In this document: one piece after another, positions 1-11,902 of the stretch
Layout of the letters: every line of letters begins with the position of its first letter
Position numbering within the stretch: the first letter of the stretch is position 1
From: Schistocerca nitens
Taxonomy: Eukaryota > Arthropoda > Insecta > Orthoptera > Acrididae
Assembly (NCBI RefSeq): GCF_023898315.1
Contig: NC_064615.1
Coordinates: forward strand, 5,838,501-5,902,500
Length of the DNA: 64,000 nt
Direction of reading: 5' to 3'
Notes under the pieces: model-generated
Databases searched by the model: none
Told to the model about the DNA's origin: nothing
The model's input: the letters and a program-made list of their open reading frames with translations, nothing else
Position numbers and translations under genes: made by a program

Positions 1-1090
1 CAGTTAGATAGACAACCTGCAACTGCTACTGGGTAATAGGTTCCGGGTTAGTAGCTTAGTAATATAAATTATTCTGTTTTAAGGAGAAGAAATAGAAAAG
101 AACAAAGAAAAATAAGGGAGACTACGGTACCGCGAGTGCTCAAAGTTTTCTAAATCTCCTTCTGTGCGCTGTAGATTAGAGGAATCGTCTTATCTCCTAG
201 TTTCAACAAAGAATGTCGTCACGTCAACTGATTACCTCTGTAAGAATTCTGGTTTGGCTAACTTCCGAAATGTCGAAGTGAGATCCATTTGCGGTCCAGC
301 GTAAGTGCATGCGTGACTGACGGTGAAAGAAGTCAGGCACCAGCCACGGCTTCGCAGAGCAAACACGCCGACGACGCCGCACCTCGGCTGACGCTACGCT
401 CTGAAAAGCCGCGGCGGCGCCGCCTTTGATGGCAGGTTTTCCCATTCCATCCCATCCCACTTTACACACCCCTGTGCTCTCGCCGCTTCGTTCGCCGCAG
501 TGATTAAACGTCGCCTTTCCTACAGGATCTTCCACATCCGTCCCGTCACTATCGTCGGCATTCGAAAGGCAGGTCAGTCGACAACGGAATGCTGGCCCTA
601 CATCTCGCCGATGGATCCATTTAGTGCTTGTCACTGCCTCTCATCCGCCATCATACCACAACAGGCTAGGGTATTTTATTTGAAATAAAATGTCGAGGCA
701 AACAGCAGAAACGTTCGATCAAGAGACTTCTGTTTTATCCACACTTTTGACCCCGTTACTTACAAATAATTGACAGTGTGTCAGTCTTTTTATCCCCCGA
801 AGCGTCCCCCTCTACCCGTCATATAATTCATATATATCAATGGACCATTACTTTCCCTAAGTACATATTTTTTGCTCTTTAGGTAACGTGACAGGCACAG
901 TCTAAAGTAATAGACATTGAACCTCTTCCGAGAAGATCAATCGACTCTCAATTTATCCTTGTTCACTCTTCACCTCTTTTTTTTTTTTTTTTCAACATCT
1001 CATAAATCTTTCACCATATACTGAAGCAGTCTTGGTGCTAGTTTCCTCGCAATAATTAACCTACAGTACATACCAGATTTGTGTTGTAAA
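1..1090. other. Unassigned sequence with CpG-rich patch
   Basis: I see no recognisable gene. Positions about 340-500 are GC- and CpG-rich, including a gccgcggcggcgccgcc run, and could be a promoter or CpG-island fragment. A poly-T run lies near 978-992. The open frames here are short and resemble no family I know. Confidence 0.3.
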
Positions 1091-1094
1091 GGGT

Positions 1095-1500
1095 GCTCCA
1101 GAACTCCACCAGCAAAACTTCAGAAGTAGTAGTATGGACCAAAACAAGAAAAAATATCTGCCGAGCCTGGGCTCTAAAATCCATATCTTAAAAAAACAAT
1201 AAGCACTTGTTCAGTAGAAGAAATATGTTTCATGTTTCAGAAGATGAACTAGAGCTCGTAGCTGTTCAGATATGCGCCTTAGAACTCATATTTAACGGAC
1301 ACTTTACTGTTAGTTTCGTCCATACCACCGTCTGTCAAAATATGGAAAGAAAAAAGTTTTATTGCTTTCCGTGGAACAGATATGTCTTACAGTAGCGTAG
1401 ACGAGCAAGAGCTGTCAGCTCTTAAGTTATGCATTTTAGAGCCCATGTTTACTAGATTTTGTTTTGTTTTAATCCATTGTACCACCTTTTGTTGGTGGAG
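1095..1500. repeat. Foldback dispersed repeat, copy 1
   Basis: The sequence is imperfectly self-complementary. An atggaccaaaac block at 1134 is mirrored by a gtttcgtccat block near 1313, and the halves carry related 'gggctctaaaat..cat' and 'atttaacggac' stretches. A further half unit follows, with 'agctcttaag' and 'gcattttagagcccatgtttact' at about 1410-1452. A related array occurs at 58437-58760. It has no coding capacity. It looks like a short hairpin-type dispersed repeat. Confidence 0.55.
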
Positions 1501-2160
1501 TTCGGCTTCATCGTGTATAGGAGCGCCAACTATGTGAACATTTCTACTTCGCACATGAAGTTATGGCTTACTGGTGGCGCCAAGAAAATCAACTCTAGTA
1601 ACAGTTGTTGCTGTAGCAACAGGGATTCGTTTTAAGCAGTTAACTTTCTTGTTGCACGTAGAAAACCACAGAGCACGAGGCAACATTTACGCGAAGACCA
1701 TAAAACTTCACCTTTGGTTAGTGTGGTTCTTTGACGACCTAACGAAATTGTATGCACTCATCTGTTACGACCGCACGAAGTTCTGTGGTCTCCAGCTCTG
1801 CCGAAAATCCGTTTTTGATGTCTCTTGCCATGAGGTACTCAGCATTTTGTTTTCTGCTAAACTTTCTACACGGTATTGGTTTCAAAAAATGATTTTGCAG
1901 AAAGCGTTGCTTGATGTTTGAAAAATTCATTGAACCAGTCGAAAAAACATTATTACCAACGACTGACTGATTTAACAGGGATAATTCCTTTTTATCGACT
2001 CTGGTCTGTAGAAACACATGACAAAGTTAAAAGAACCTACATATGTACATAGTAATTTCCGAAAGTATTTAGATAGCTACAGGACTTTAATTATTGAATT
2101 TGGAGTAGTCTCATGGATGAAAGCGATGCTGACGACCGTTGTACAGACCGATTTTACACG
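1501..2160. other. No feature recognised
   Basis: AT-rich unique-looking sequence. Open frames of about 90-115 codons lie on both strands around 1574-2017 and overlap each other. Neither matches a protein I recognise. Confidence 0.3.
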
Positions 2161-2163
2161 AGG

Positions 2164-2657
2164 GCTGTACGGAAAGTAAGGTCCGATGGGGCGCGATATG
2201 GAAACCACAGTGAAAATCCGTTGAAACTTTGCGCAGATGTGTTGGGTAGTGTCTCTAGTATGCCCGTCGATCGCGTCACAGTGAGCACGTAAAAATGTCT
2301 AGAAAATAAATGTGTCCCACCAATTATGAGGTTCTGGAGAGATAACTCGCCTCATGTCGTGGAGCCCTCTGCAGGGGCACTGAGCACCCACTATACAGCT
2401 CTTAACCGCTGGCTATGAAGACAACATTTTTGCACAGACAACGAGCTGTAGACCAGAGTAGAGAATTGGTGGAAAGCAGAGGCGACTGCCTCCTATGAGG
2501 AGGGTGCTGGAAAGTTGGTACCACATAACGACAACAGTCTAAGCCGGAGCGCCGAGTATGTAGAGAAATGACTGGAAGACGTAGCTAACTGCTGCAAGTA
2601 AAACGTTTTCCATTTTCACAGGGGTTTCCATTTCGCGGCCGATCGGACCTTACTCGT
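2164..2657 (+). mobile_element. Internally deleted mariner-like element
   Basis: The two ends are inverted repeats of about 40 bases: the left reads gtaaggtccgat...atggaaacc from 2176, and the right is its complement ending 'gatcggaccttactc' at about 2655. The element is only about 0.5 kb, whereas full mariners are about 1.3 kb, so most of the transposase gene is missing. A leader of the type found upstream of this family's transposase fills 2210-2290. It is a non-autonomous deletion derivative. Confidence 0.7.
2395..2600 (+). pseudogene. Mariner transposase C-terminus (fossil)
   Basis: The plus strand reads, with one stop, DNEL*TRVENWWKAEA followed by EEGAGKLVP and SAEYVEK. This is the C-terminal pattern of a mariner (DD34D) transposase, where the usual text is a 'WL..Q...FY.EGI.KLV.R...C....GDYVEK' tail. 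Everything upstream, including the catalytic core, is gone. An in-frame TAG replaces a glutamine-type codon. It lies inside the inverted repeats of the deleted element, close to its right end, as expected for a mariner. No functional product is possible. Confidence 0.65.
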
Positions 2658-2899
2658 AGATATAGTAGTACAGAGAATTAATCCGGGCGCGCCAATCCAC
2701 GCTTCCGAGTAAAGCCGCGGAACAGTACATCGCGTGATTTGTCTCGTGAGCATCATTTCGGGATCAGAGCGTGCGTTCTGGTCGGAAAGCGAGTGGTTTT
2801 TCGTGCTGTGGCAGGGAAGGTCACGCGGCACTGACTGCAGGACATTTTCAGCGTGTAGTTGTAAAGCTGTGAGAAACCGTGTCACAGGACCATCTCGAA

Positions 2900-3900
2900 T
2901 ACAATGCTAGACTGCTGAGCTAGAGGTGGCACTTATTAGAGGACATTAATACGGAGTATGTCAACTCTTCGCCTTTATGACGGCTTGAACTCTGCTTCAA
3001 TGACCTTAAATGAGGTGTGTGATTGTCTGTGAAGGATGTCAACCAATTCTTCCCCAAGAGCTGAAACCAGGGAACATAGCGATGCTAGACGCTGCGGTCT
3101 CGAGCGAAGTCGTCATTCTAACTCAGTCGAAATGTGTTTCTTTGGGTTCAGATCCGGTACCTGGTGAGGCCACTGCATTTCAGAAATGTTATTGTCCACA
3201 AACCATTGCCACACGGAAGCTGCATTGTGTCAGGGTGCGTTGTCATGCTAATGAAAACAGTCATTGTCTCTTAACTGTTCCTCTATTGTACGCAGTAGAC
3301 GATTCTGTAAAATGTGTTCGTATCCTTCCGAATTTAGCGTTTTCTTAAGTACAATAAGGATACCACACCCTAACCACGAAACACAGCCCCGTATCATAAC
3401 ACCACCTTCTCCATATTTTCTGTTGCCACTAGGGATGGTGGCAGGTATCTTTCTCCAGGAATTAGCCAAGTACGGACCATTCCATCAGACTGTCACACGA
3501 TGTAGCACGATTCATTGCTGCAAATCAGTTTCCAGTCGTTCACTGTCCAACAGAGCCCGTCTTTCCATCACGTCTCTAGTCGCGTAGCAATCACTACAGA
3601 AATGTGTGGCTTACGAGAAGCTGGTCGACCAATCCAGCCCATTAAAGAGAATGAGCTACAGTGGTCGAGCGGTCTTTGTATTAGCCGGACTGTTGGTGAC
3701 TCGGTGGATCTCACGAGCGATTCCTTCCGATGGTTTAATTTCATTTTCGGTCATCCTCGGCAATCCTCGACGGTCCGTGTCCGCCAGAACACCCGGACTG
3801 TATGGTCCTGTATTAGCACTGGTTGTTTCTTCGCATTTCCACTTCACAATCACGTAACCAACAGTCGACTTGAGATGCTCTACAAGGGTTGAATGTCACT
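2900..3900 (-). pseudogene. Decayed Tc1-like transposase
   Basis: On the minus strand, fragments in two or more frames follow the Tc1 order. WNGPYLANSWRKIP and GVMIRGCVSWLGCGILIVLKKTLNSEGYEHILQ (about 3460-3290) are the central core. Then come HDNAP with its conserved Asp (about 3240), ASVWQWFVDNNISEMQWP and PDLNPKKH (about 3210-3130), which correspond to the DNAPCH...SPDLNPIEH segment. The catalytic Glu position reads Lys (PKKH in place of PIEH), and there are frameshifts and stops, so the gene is dead. Terminal repeats were not delimited. Confidence 0.7.
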
Positions 3901-4024
3901 GATTTATTTGTCACTCAGACGACATCCAGTGACCAGTTCAAATTCCAAGTCACTGAGCTCTCGTGACCGGCCCACACTGCTGTTACAGCTCCTCTACTGA
4001 CAACACAGCACTCCCGCATCCTTT

Positions 4025-5745
4025 TCTACATCTCCATCTACATACATACATACTTCGGGAGTCACCTTGGTGGAGGGTACCTTTCACCACTATCAGTCAC
4101 TTCCTTTCCTGTTCACCGCAAACAGAGCGAGGGAAAAACGATTGCCTATACGCCTCCGAACGAGCCATAATTTCACTTGTCTTATCTTTGGGGTCCTTAT
4201 GCGAAATATATGTTGGCTGCAATAAAATCATTCCGCACTCAGCTTCAAATGCCGGTTCTCTAAATTGACTCAATAGTGTTGCGCGAAAAGGACGTCGTCT
4301 TTCGTCCAAGGATTCCCATTTTGGTTTCCAAACATCTCCATAATGCTTGCGTATTGATCGAATCTACCGGTGACAAATCCAGCATCACGCTTCTGAATTG
4401 CTTCGATGTTTTCCTTTATCCGACCTGGTAGGGATCTCAAACACTCGAGCTGTACTCAAGAATAGTTCGCACTAGAGTTCTATACGCTGCCTCTTTTATC
4501 AGATAAACCACACTTTCCTAAAATTCCTGCAATGAAAGCGAAGCCGATCATTCGCCTTGCCGACCACCGTCCTTACGCTCTCGCTTCATTTCATATCTCT
4601 TTGGAGCATTACGCCCAGGTATTCAGTCGAAGTGACTGTGTCAAGCAGTACACTACCAATGCTGTATTCTAAAACTGTGGGATTGTTTTTGTATTCATCT
4701 GCTTTGACTTACATTTTACACTAGAAATTTTGTCTAAATCGTCTTGTACAGTCTCCTATAGTCACTGACCGAGGACACCTTCCCGTACACTAACGGCCGC
4801 AGCTCGCTGCTTACCCCGTCCGTCGAATCATTTGTATACGAGGAGAGCAAGACCGTTCCTGTCACACTTCCCTGGGACACTGGTGGAAATACCCTTGTCT
4901 CTGATGGAAAACTTACAGTCGAGGAGAGCGTACTGAGTTCTGTTACGTAACGAGTCTTTTAGCCGCTCAACTATCTGGGAACCTATTCTGTTCGCTCCAA
5001 CCTCCATTAAGCCTGCAGTGGGGCACCGAGTCAAACACTTCCTGGAAATCCAGAAGTATCGAATCCCCCCTGTTGTCCTTCGTCCACTGTTTGCACAACA
5101 TCGTGTGAGAAAAGGGCAAAGTGAGTTTGTTGGGCGACGCTTGCTAAATCCGTACCGATTTGTCGATAGAAGCTATCCCGCTCAAGGAAATTTATTCTAT
5201 TCGAAATGAGGATAAGTTCAAGAATTCAGAAGCAGACCAATGTTAAGCATATTGGTCTGTAATTTTTCGGGTCCTTTCTTTTACCTCTCTTATATAAAAG
5301 AGTCACCTGCGCTTTTTTACAGTCGCTTGGGACTTCACGCTGGTTTTTCTGTGAGAGCGGAATGGGATTTCATCCGGTCCTGGCGACGTCTTTCTGTTGC
5401 TTCTCTATTCCAGGGATGCCTATTACTCCGTGCGCAAGACGTGAATCCGTGCGACTGTCAAACGGCGGTATTTTCTGTACCATCTTCCTGTGTGAATGAT
5501 TTCTTAAGCGCGAAATTTAGAACGTCAGCTTACTTCTGGCTGTCTTCTATTGCTACACTAAACTGGTCAACGAGTGGCTGGGCAAACGACTCCGACCTGC
5601 TTAGCAATTTTACGTAGGGTCAGAATTTTCTCGGACTCTCGGCAGTAGTAGTTGTAAGCTTCGCGCGTCGATCTTTTTTACAGACGAATTTCTACTAACT
5701 TTTGTCTGCCGTCATTTGCACGTTGTTTTTTCAACCGGGAGTTAA
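4025..5745 (-). mobile_element. Jockey-type LINE, 3' portion, degenerate
   Basis: The minus strand carries the 3' half of a non-LTR retrotransposon. From high to low coordinates I read an upstream linker with a 'GPDEIPF' motif (about 5390-5370), then reverse-transcriptase pieces VERLKDSLRNRTQYALLD and KGISTSVPGKCDRNG, then the thumb/C-terminal block IEAIQKRDAGFVTGRFDQYASIMEMFG and AYRQSFFPRSV (4350-4110). The end at about 4030 is a catctacatacatacata tail, the complement of the GTAGATG-like tail typical of these LINEs. Stops and frameshifts are frequent. The 5' part (ORF1 and most of the endonuclease) is absent, so it is probably 5'-truncated, as is usual after target-primed reverse transcription. 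Confidence 0.75.
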
Positions 5746-5799
5746 AAGCCTCTGCTTGCTCTGCATACTCCGAATTTTGTTATCATAGGAGTGGAGTTT

Positions 5800-6170
5800 G
5801 AGCGTGTGGTGACAGCAGCGGTGTCCGACGCCGCGCAGGTTTCCTCTCTTTTCCTCGTGCTCCACGAACCGCCCCTCTCGGCTGCTGGGCGGGGGCGTCC
5901 GTCACGACTAACCGCAGTGCGGCGCGGCGCAGCGCAGCGGCGGCTCCTGTTCTCTCTGTAAGGCCGGACATTATCGGGCTGCGGCCAGCTTTCCGGCACC
6001 ACGCCGGCCGCAAGCACGCTCCTAACTTGTCATTTTCTCGATGAGTTTTGGATTGAAAACTGTAAATGGCTGTAAAGCTCGAGTTCGAGGCCGCACGTTT
6101 CTATTAGTCGGCGGCCGATAGGTCGGGTTCCGGCCGCCGGTACCTCACAGATTTTTACGTTACAAATGCC
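5800..6170. other. CpG-rich patch
   Basis: Dense CG dinucleotides and G+C-rich text (for example gcggcgcggcgcagcgcagc and ggcggccgataggtcgggttccggccgcc) stand out from the AT-rich surroundings. It could be a promoter or 5' exon of an unseen host gene, or a GC-rich repeat. No reading frame was recognised. Confidence 0.35.
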
Positions 6171-6427
6171 GATGCACCACTGTGCTACACTGCTGTAAGG
6201 GAGCTTACCTCTTCTCGTGCGTTTTGCCTCCTGTGCTTCCCTACGTCGCTCCTAAGAGCAAATCAGTGCCTCAGCGTATCCCAGCAGATGTGCGTGTTCT
6301 GCACCGAGGAATATGCACACATACAGACGGCGGTAGCATCGCATACACCAGGTATAAAAGGGCACTGCACTGGCGGAGCTGACATTTGTAATTAGGTCAT
6401 TCACACGAAAAGGTTTCCGACGTGATT

Positions 6428-7605
6428 ATGGCCACGCCGGCCGCTGTGGCAGAGCGGTTTAGGCGCTTCATTCCGGAACCGCGCTGCTCCTGCGGTCGCA
6501 GGTTCGAATCCTGCCTCGGTCATGGATGTGTGTGATGTCCTTAGGTTAGTTAGGTTTACGTAGTTCTAAGTCTAGGGGAGTGATGACGTCAGATGTTAAG
6601 TCCCGTAGTGCTCAGAGCCATTTGAACCATTTGATTATGGCCGCACTACTGGAAGTAACAAATTTCGAAAGCGGAATGGTAGTTGGAGCTAGACGCCTGG
6701 GACATTCCAATTCGGAAATCGTTAGGGAATCCAATATTCCGAGACCAGCAATGTCAAGAGTGTGCCGAGGGTACCAAATTTCAGGCATTGCCTTTCACTA
6801 AGGACAATAGAGTGGCCGACGGCCTTCACTTCAGACAGAGAGCAGGGGCGTTTGCGTAGACTTGTCAGTGCCAACACACAAGCAACACTGCGTGGAATAA
6901 CTAAAGTAATAAATGATGGACGTACGACGAACGTATCCGTCAGGACAATGCGCGAAATATCGCCATAATGGGCTGTGGCAGCTGACGACCCATGTCACAA
7001 CCTTCGCTAAAAGCACGACATCGTCTGCAGCGCCTCTCGGTGGGCTCGTGACCCTAGGCGGCTGGGAAACAATGGCCTCGTCATCTGAGTCCTGATTTAT
7101 GTTGGTACTAGCTGACTGTAGGGTTCGAGTGTGCCAAAAACCCACGAATCCATGGATCAAAGTTGTTAGCAAGGCACTGCGCAAGCTGTTGGTGGCTCCA
7201 TATTGGTGTGGGCTGTGTTTACGTTGAATGGACTGGGACGCCCGGTCTGTTCGGCTACTTGAACACCATTTGCATCGGGTCATGGGTTCACGTTCTAAAA
7301 CAACGATGACATTTTTATGGATGACAATGCACCATGTCGCCCGGCCACAATAGTTTTCGATTGGTTTGAAGAACATTCTGGACAATTCGTGCGAATGATC
7401 TGGCTACCCAAATCGTCTGACATGTATCCCACCGGACATTTACGGGACATGATAGAGAGGTCAGTTCGTGCACAAAATTCTGCATCGGCAACACTTTCTC
7501 GACTAGAGATTGCTATGGAGGCAGCATGGCTCAGTATTTCTGCAGGGGACCTCCGACGACCTATTGAGTAAATGCCATTTCTAGTTGCTGCCCAAGAGGG
7601 GGTGT
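6428..7605 (+). pseudogene. Tc1-like transposase, inactivated (family 2)
   Basis: The N-terminal helix-turn-helix reads FESGMVVGARRLGHSNSEIV then RPAMSRVCRGYQISGI. Later pieces in other frames give RVRVCQKP (about 7120) and IFMDDNAPCRPATIVFDWFEEHSGQF with RSVRAQNSASATLSRLEIAMEAAWLSISAGDL (7313-7560). The second catalytic Asp is present in DDNAPC. The Glu of the usual 'NPIEHLWD' is Gly here (YPTGHLRD). Frameshifts, stops and an internal deletion around 7245 disable the gene. The SINE sits exactly at the start codon. Its target duplication copies ATGGCC, so an ATG survives on both sides. Confidence 0.75.
6434..6631 (+). mobile_element. tRNA-headed SINE inserted in Tc1
   Basis: The head gccggccgctgtggcagagc and the B-box ggttcgaatcc form a tRNA-like pol III promoter. 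The body holds 'gatgtccttaggttagttag' and ends 'gctcagagccatttgaaccat'. It is flanked by an 11-bp target-site duplication, tgattatggcc, at 6423-6433 and 6632-6642, which defines the ends precisely. Confidence 0.85.
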
Positions 7606-8141
7606 CGCACGACTTTTGTTACCTCAGCGTAAATAGACCTGGCAGATGACTGATTGCCTCTGTTAGGACACCATAGGAAGCCTATGATTAATTTAGATTT
7701 TCTAAAATATACATTCATGTGTGATACTGTAATCAACTCATTCATAATTATAAGTTCAAAGTTTAATAACACATCATTGCCGCAACTGCGACAAGAGCAG
7801 CGGTCATGGTCAGCCGTTTCTGTCACAAAATGAAAAGGCCTTTTTATGTCACACCTCGAAGTACTTTTTCCCACTGTAGAATCAAATTTGTCGACGTCTC
7901 GTTCTTCGTATTCGCGAATTGGACAGCTCACTGTCTTTCCAATTAAAGTTCACGTTCCAGCATACCACTGTCTGTAATCACGGATCCAATGTCATTGCTG
8001 CTCCCTGATTTTATCATCAAACCTACTATGGACATTCCACAGTGTACTGAAAACGAGCAAGCATTAATGCTTAAGTGAAGTTAACGCAGAGTATTAAAAA
8101 AATCCTAGTGAGCTATGTACATCTGAGTGAATTTTGTATAG
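7510..8141 (+). repeat. Direct duplication, copy 1 (pairs with 12516-13156)
   Basis: From ttgctatggaggcagc to attttgtatag this segment is almost identical to 12516-13156, in the same orientation. It includes the last ~120 bp of the family-2 Tc1 element plus about 510 bp of sequence beyond its end, so the duplicated unit is not the transposon alone. The main difference is about 10 bp missing here near 7590. The open frame at 7581-7931 (minus) has no recognised family. Confidence 0.9.
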
Positions 8142-8680
8142 TTGAAGTGACTGCAACAAGTAGTATGAATATATCGTCCAAATGAATAAGGTGAGTGTTA
8201 CATTAAGTACAGAGTCAAAAAGAAAAGAAGTTAAATAATTATACAAAAATCCTGATGGAACGATTAATTTATTTGAAATTGTTTAACACTCTTCATCGTT
8301 TTCACCACCGTCAGAAAGTAGAGTTGAAGAAAGTAATACATGAAGAAGTATAGCTTTGCTAAAGCAGTCCCCCAAATGATAATTTTAATCGGAACGTGGA
8401 TCCAGTGTGGAATACATGTGCTAGCAGTCTACTTTGAACATCATAGGAATTAGCTACATTCCCTAACAAGGCAAAGGGTGGAAAACGAGGCTCTCAGGAC
8501 AGATGGCAGTCACCGAGAACTCATCATCTGGGGTCAGTGATAAATGAATCACAGGTTAACGTTCGACAATACGAAACCCAACTCATTGTCATCCAAATGA
8601 GGCTACATCCCACCAACATCAAGCGTGAGTGCCGCGAAAGCCAGATCGTCAAGCGTATGCTCCAGTGTTCAGCTTCCCCT
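8142..8680. other. No feature recognised
   Basis: AT-rich sequence of unique appearance. No repeat or coding signature was recognised. Confidence 0.3.
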
Positions 8681-8689
8681 TCTACTGCA

Positions 8690-9425
8690 ACTATGTTCCA
8701 CATCCAACCTTATGGTATGTGGCGGAGGGTACTTCTCGTATCATTGTCTTTTATCGCTTTCGTGAATGGCTCGTGGGAAGAATGATTGTCCGTAAACCTC
8801 CGTATGAACTATAATTTCTCTGATTTTATTATGGTGGTCATTTTGCGAGACGTATGTGGAACTAACATGCTGCTCAACTATTCTTGGAACGTACGGTGCG
8901 GAATTTCAGCAGAAAACCTCTCTGTGAAGCAAAACGCCTGTCTTGCAGCCTCTACTGCTGTGACTGCGTCTCTGTAATGCTCTCGCGCTAACTAAACGAT
9001 CTCTTGACGAAACGTGCCTTTCTTCGTTTGAGATACTGTGCGTAACAGCGCCCTAGTCATCCAGCCTGTTACGGTCCCAGACTGATGAGTAATAGTCACG
9101 AATGGGTCGAACAAGATTTTCGTAAGCCACATCTTTCGTGGACAAGTTACATTTCCATAGGATTCTTTCTTCGAATTTGAGTAGGGCATTTGTTTTTCCT
9201 ACCATTTGATTGTGATCACTCCACTTCAAATCGCTCCGGGTGATTACTCGTAGGGGTTTTACGTTAGTTATGGTTTCTAATGATTTGTCATTATCATATA
9301 TTCGAATGGTAGCGGATTTCTTCGCCTATTTACACTCAATACGTCACATGTTATTACGTTCACGGTCAATTCCCATATCCTCCAATCATCGATTTTGCTG
9401 AAATTCGCTACAGTCTTCAGGTGTT
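8690..9425 (-). mobile_element. Jockey-type LINE 3' fragment
   Basis: The minus strand reads WSDHNQMVGKTNALLKFEERILWKCNLSTKDVAYENLVRP (9225-9105), then YYSSVWDRN, then RIVEQHVSSTYVSQNDHHNKIREI and VYGQSFFPRAIHES toward 8770. This is the RT thumb and C-terminal region of the same broad LINE group as at 4025 and 29950, where 'W.DH......KA...LGF..RNL..C....K..AY..LVRP..EY.SSVWDP' is typical. The 3' end near 8690 has 'ttatggtatgtggcggaggg', the complement of the usual LINE 3' UTR end. It is strongly degenerate and 5'-truncated. Confidence 0.65.
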
Positions 9426-9779
9426 CTCACTACTGTACTTAAGGCGGCCTGTTCCAAGCTACGTCATACGTACTCGATGCTGCAATACTACTGATCGAAA
9501 GTGTTGTAGTATACTTTTTGTGTTTCATATTTGACATTTAAAGTTTTGAAAAGGAGTTTATGAAACAAGAATAATAGTAATCAACGGAATTCGAAGCGGC
9601 TGCTTGCAGGTTCAGTACCGTAGTGTCACTACAGTTCAACTGCACAAACGGAAAATCAGTAAGTGAAGTCTGCTCGAATATGTCTGTCGGCGATGTGCTG
9701 CGCAAGGAGCGTATGTCTGCGTCCGACTGCCGGTCCACCACATAGGAGAACGGAGTTCGTGTCAGAGCACGCTCCACTG

Positions 9780-10120
9780 CAAAGGGGGTGACGTCATGAC
9801 GTCATTTCGGGAACGCCGAGTGTTCCGGGAGCGCACGAGCAGAATCTGGGGTACGGGAAAGGCGGTCCTCACTGCGTGCGAAACTGCGTTATTGCATTCT
9901 AAGTGTTGCTAAAGGGCGGCAGCCTTTGAGTGTGGGGGCGCTAATGGGAGGCGGCGCCTTCGCCGCGACGCGCGAACTGCGGTGCTGGCCAGGGCACGTC
10001 GTAGCCCGCATCGCCACACAACATCGCAGCAACACCACCGCACCGCCTCTGGCCGACGCGCCGCTTTCTTCGCCGGTCGTGAAGGTGCACCTCTGTGCTG
10101 TGGCGCGCTAGCGGGAGAAT
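9780..10120. other. CpG-rich patch
   Basis: A G+C- and CpG-rich block (gggaggcggcgccttcgccgcg and ctggccgacgcgccgctttc) flanked by AT-rich DNA. A 61-codon open frame at 9926-10111 is a composition effect, not a recognised protein. It may be promoter-like. Confidence 0.35.
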
Positions 10121-10408
10121 AGCTAATTCACGTCGTGTAAATATTCTTCCTTTTTGTCTCGCCGTGCCGTAGAAAGTTGCACAGGGAAAGCAAACGAGTG
10201 ATTTGTGGCCAAGGGCGGGGACCTTGCTGTGAATCTATCTATACATTTCCCAGTCTGCCCACAGACACGGCGTTCTTCGCATCTTCTTTTCAATAACAGA
10301 ACAAAATGTTACCGTCCAGTTTACGTGAAATACAAAACAAATGTAACACAGGATTCACTCGCACGTTCAGCTGTACTCTACTATATACATTTCCTCTCCA
10401 TGCTGAAC

Positions 10409-10595
10409 GGTTCTAGGCGCTTCAGTCTGGAACCGCGTGACCGCTACGGTCGCAGGTTGGAATCCTGCCTCGGGCATGGATGTGTGTGATGTCCTTAGGT
10501 TAGTTAGGTTTAACTAGTTCTAAGTTCTAGGGGACTGATGACCTAAGATGTTAAGTCCCATAGTGCTCAGAGCTATTTGAACCTTTTTTTTTTTA
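10409..10595 (+). mobile_element. tRNA-headed SINE, 5'-shortened
   Basis: It begins ggttctaggcgcttcagtctgg, continues through the B-box region cgcaggttggaatcctgcc and the 'gtccttaggttagttaggtt' body, and ends 'gctatttgaacc' with a T-run. A 10-bp duplication, catgctgaac, at 10399-10408 and 10596-10605 marks the insertion. The first tRNA bases are missing, so the copy lacks a full A-box. Confidence 0.85.
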
Positions 10596-10605
10596 CATGC
10601 TGAAC

Positions 10606-11859
10606 ATGTTACATATTTATGTGTTATTTGCTGCAGGGCACGGACCTGAAGAAAAGATTTGAATTACTTAAGAGTTTCGAGTGACAGAACTGAGAAGTAA
10701 GATGACATCTATTTCAACAGGATTGATTAACTTGTAAAACCGTGTTCTATTCTGTATTCCACTTTTCAAGACCTTACCTTAAACAGATACAAAAAAAAAG
10801 GTCGTGTCAGCATTCAACAGAACTAGTAACACATAAGTAAGTCATTGCTTGTCCTATTTCTTCTTCTTTGGAAATGTTTCTACAAATGACTTGTGGGAAA
10901 GCTGAAATAACGATTCGTTGGATGTGTAAGCTTAATTTCGTATGGAGATGTTGGATGACTGGGTGACGCTATTCTAGTTTGCATGTTCTAGTATAGCTGT
11001 TTATTAACACTAAATTATTTTAAATTCTATACTGGGTGTGGGTTGCTGCTTTTTTAACTCACGTAACTCTTTCAGTTTTAGCTCTTGTTGCGTAGTTTTG
11101 ATAGTAAGCAAACTACAAAAAAGACTATAGTAGCACCCACTGCAGCAGTACTTGTCCAGGGGAAGAAAAGAGACCGTCGTGACAATGGAACGCTCAAGAA
11201 AGTATAAATTAAAGTGCATACACATTGTTTCCGAAAATAAACATAATAATACTAATACCACTATTAATAAAAATCGTAGATTGCGTTCGTTGCATTCCCA
11301 GTGTTCGTATATGGCTTCTAATCTGTGTAAGCCTTTGGCTCGATTCTCTCCCAGTTTGCTCTTTATCACTGGAAGGAGAAAGCACTAGCGGCGTTCTCTA
11401 GAGCCACAATGCGTTACATAAATCATGAGTGTGGCTTTGGAATTCAAATCGCGTACAACGCAAATGCACTCTAGTTTCCCTAAGTAACGCTAGGCAAGCT
11501 CGTTCTGTGTAATTGCCAATAACGTATGTGCACGATAAAAATCAATATTCGCAAAATGATCTATTAATTTCACCCTACATATTTCTAAGCACCGAACAGC
11601 TTTGGAGCTGTTCCCAGGGACATGCGAACCTGTAATTCCAGTGTGTGAGTTACGCAGGTGCGTTCAGTTTGAGCTGAGTTTTATAACGGTTGCTTGCTTA
11701 CGGAGAACTATGAACACCACATTTCATGTACTATGTCGTTTCTGGTTGAGCTTTTGGTGTATGGGTATAGAAACGTCTGTCCAATGCGTTTTATATACGA
11801 GCTAATGTCCGTTATCTTATTTTAACAGCTGTGCACAACGCTGGCATGTACGTGAATTA

Positions 11860-11902
<43 letters not shown>

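Larger units (their letters stand above)
6423..7631 (+). mobile_element. Tc1-like element (family 2), split by a SINE
   Basis: A Tc1 transposase gene reads from ATGGCC at 6428, is interrupted by a SINE, then resumes at 6637 and runs to about 7605. The 3' end 'cttttgttacctcagcgta' at about 7631 is the terminal inverted repeat I recognise for this family. The matching 5' repeat was not found. The leader upstream contains ccaggtataaaagggcact at about 6348, a TATAAA-like box. Confidence 0.65.

Noticed and set aside
3248..3587. Separate plus-strand genes at 3010-3892
   Set aside because: They are antisense to the decayed Tc1-like transposase, whose motif order is read on the minus strand.
6434..6505. 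Possible functional tRNA genes (here and at 10409, 16615, 18560-18651, 37931, 45308, 45545 and 53965)
   Set aside because: Each tRNA-like head runs directly into a SINE body, and most have target-site duplications. They are SINE promoters, not tRNA genes.
8130..8141. Helitron-like 3' end at the edge of the 630-bp duplication
   Set aside because: The edge reads ttttgtatag with no CTRR terminus and no preceding GC hairpin, and the other edge has no TC start.
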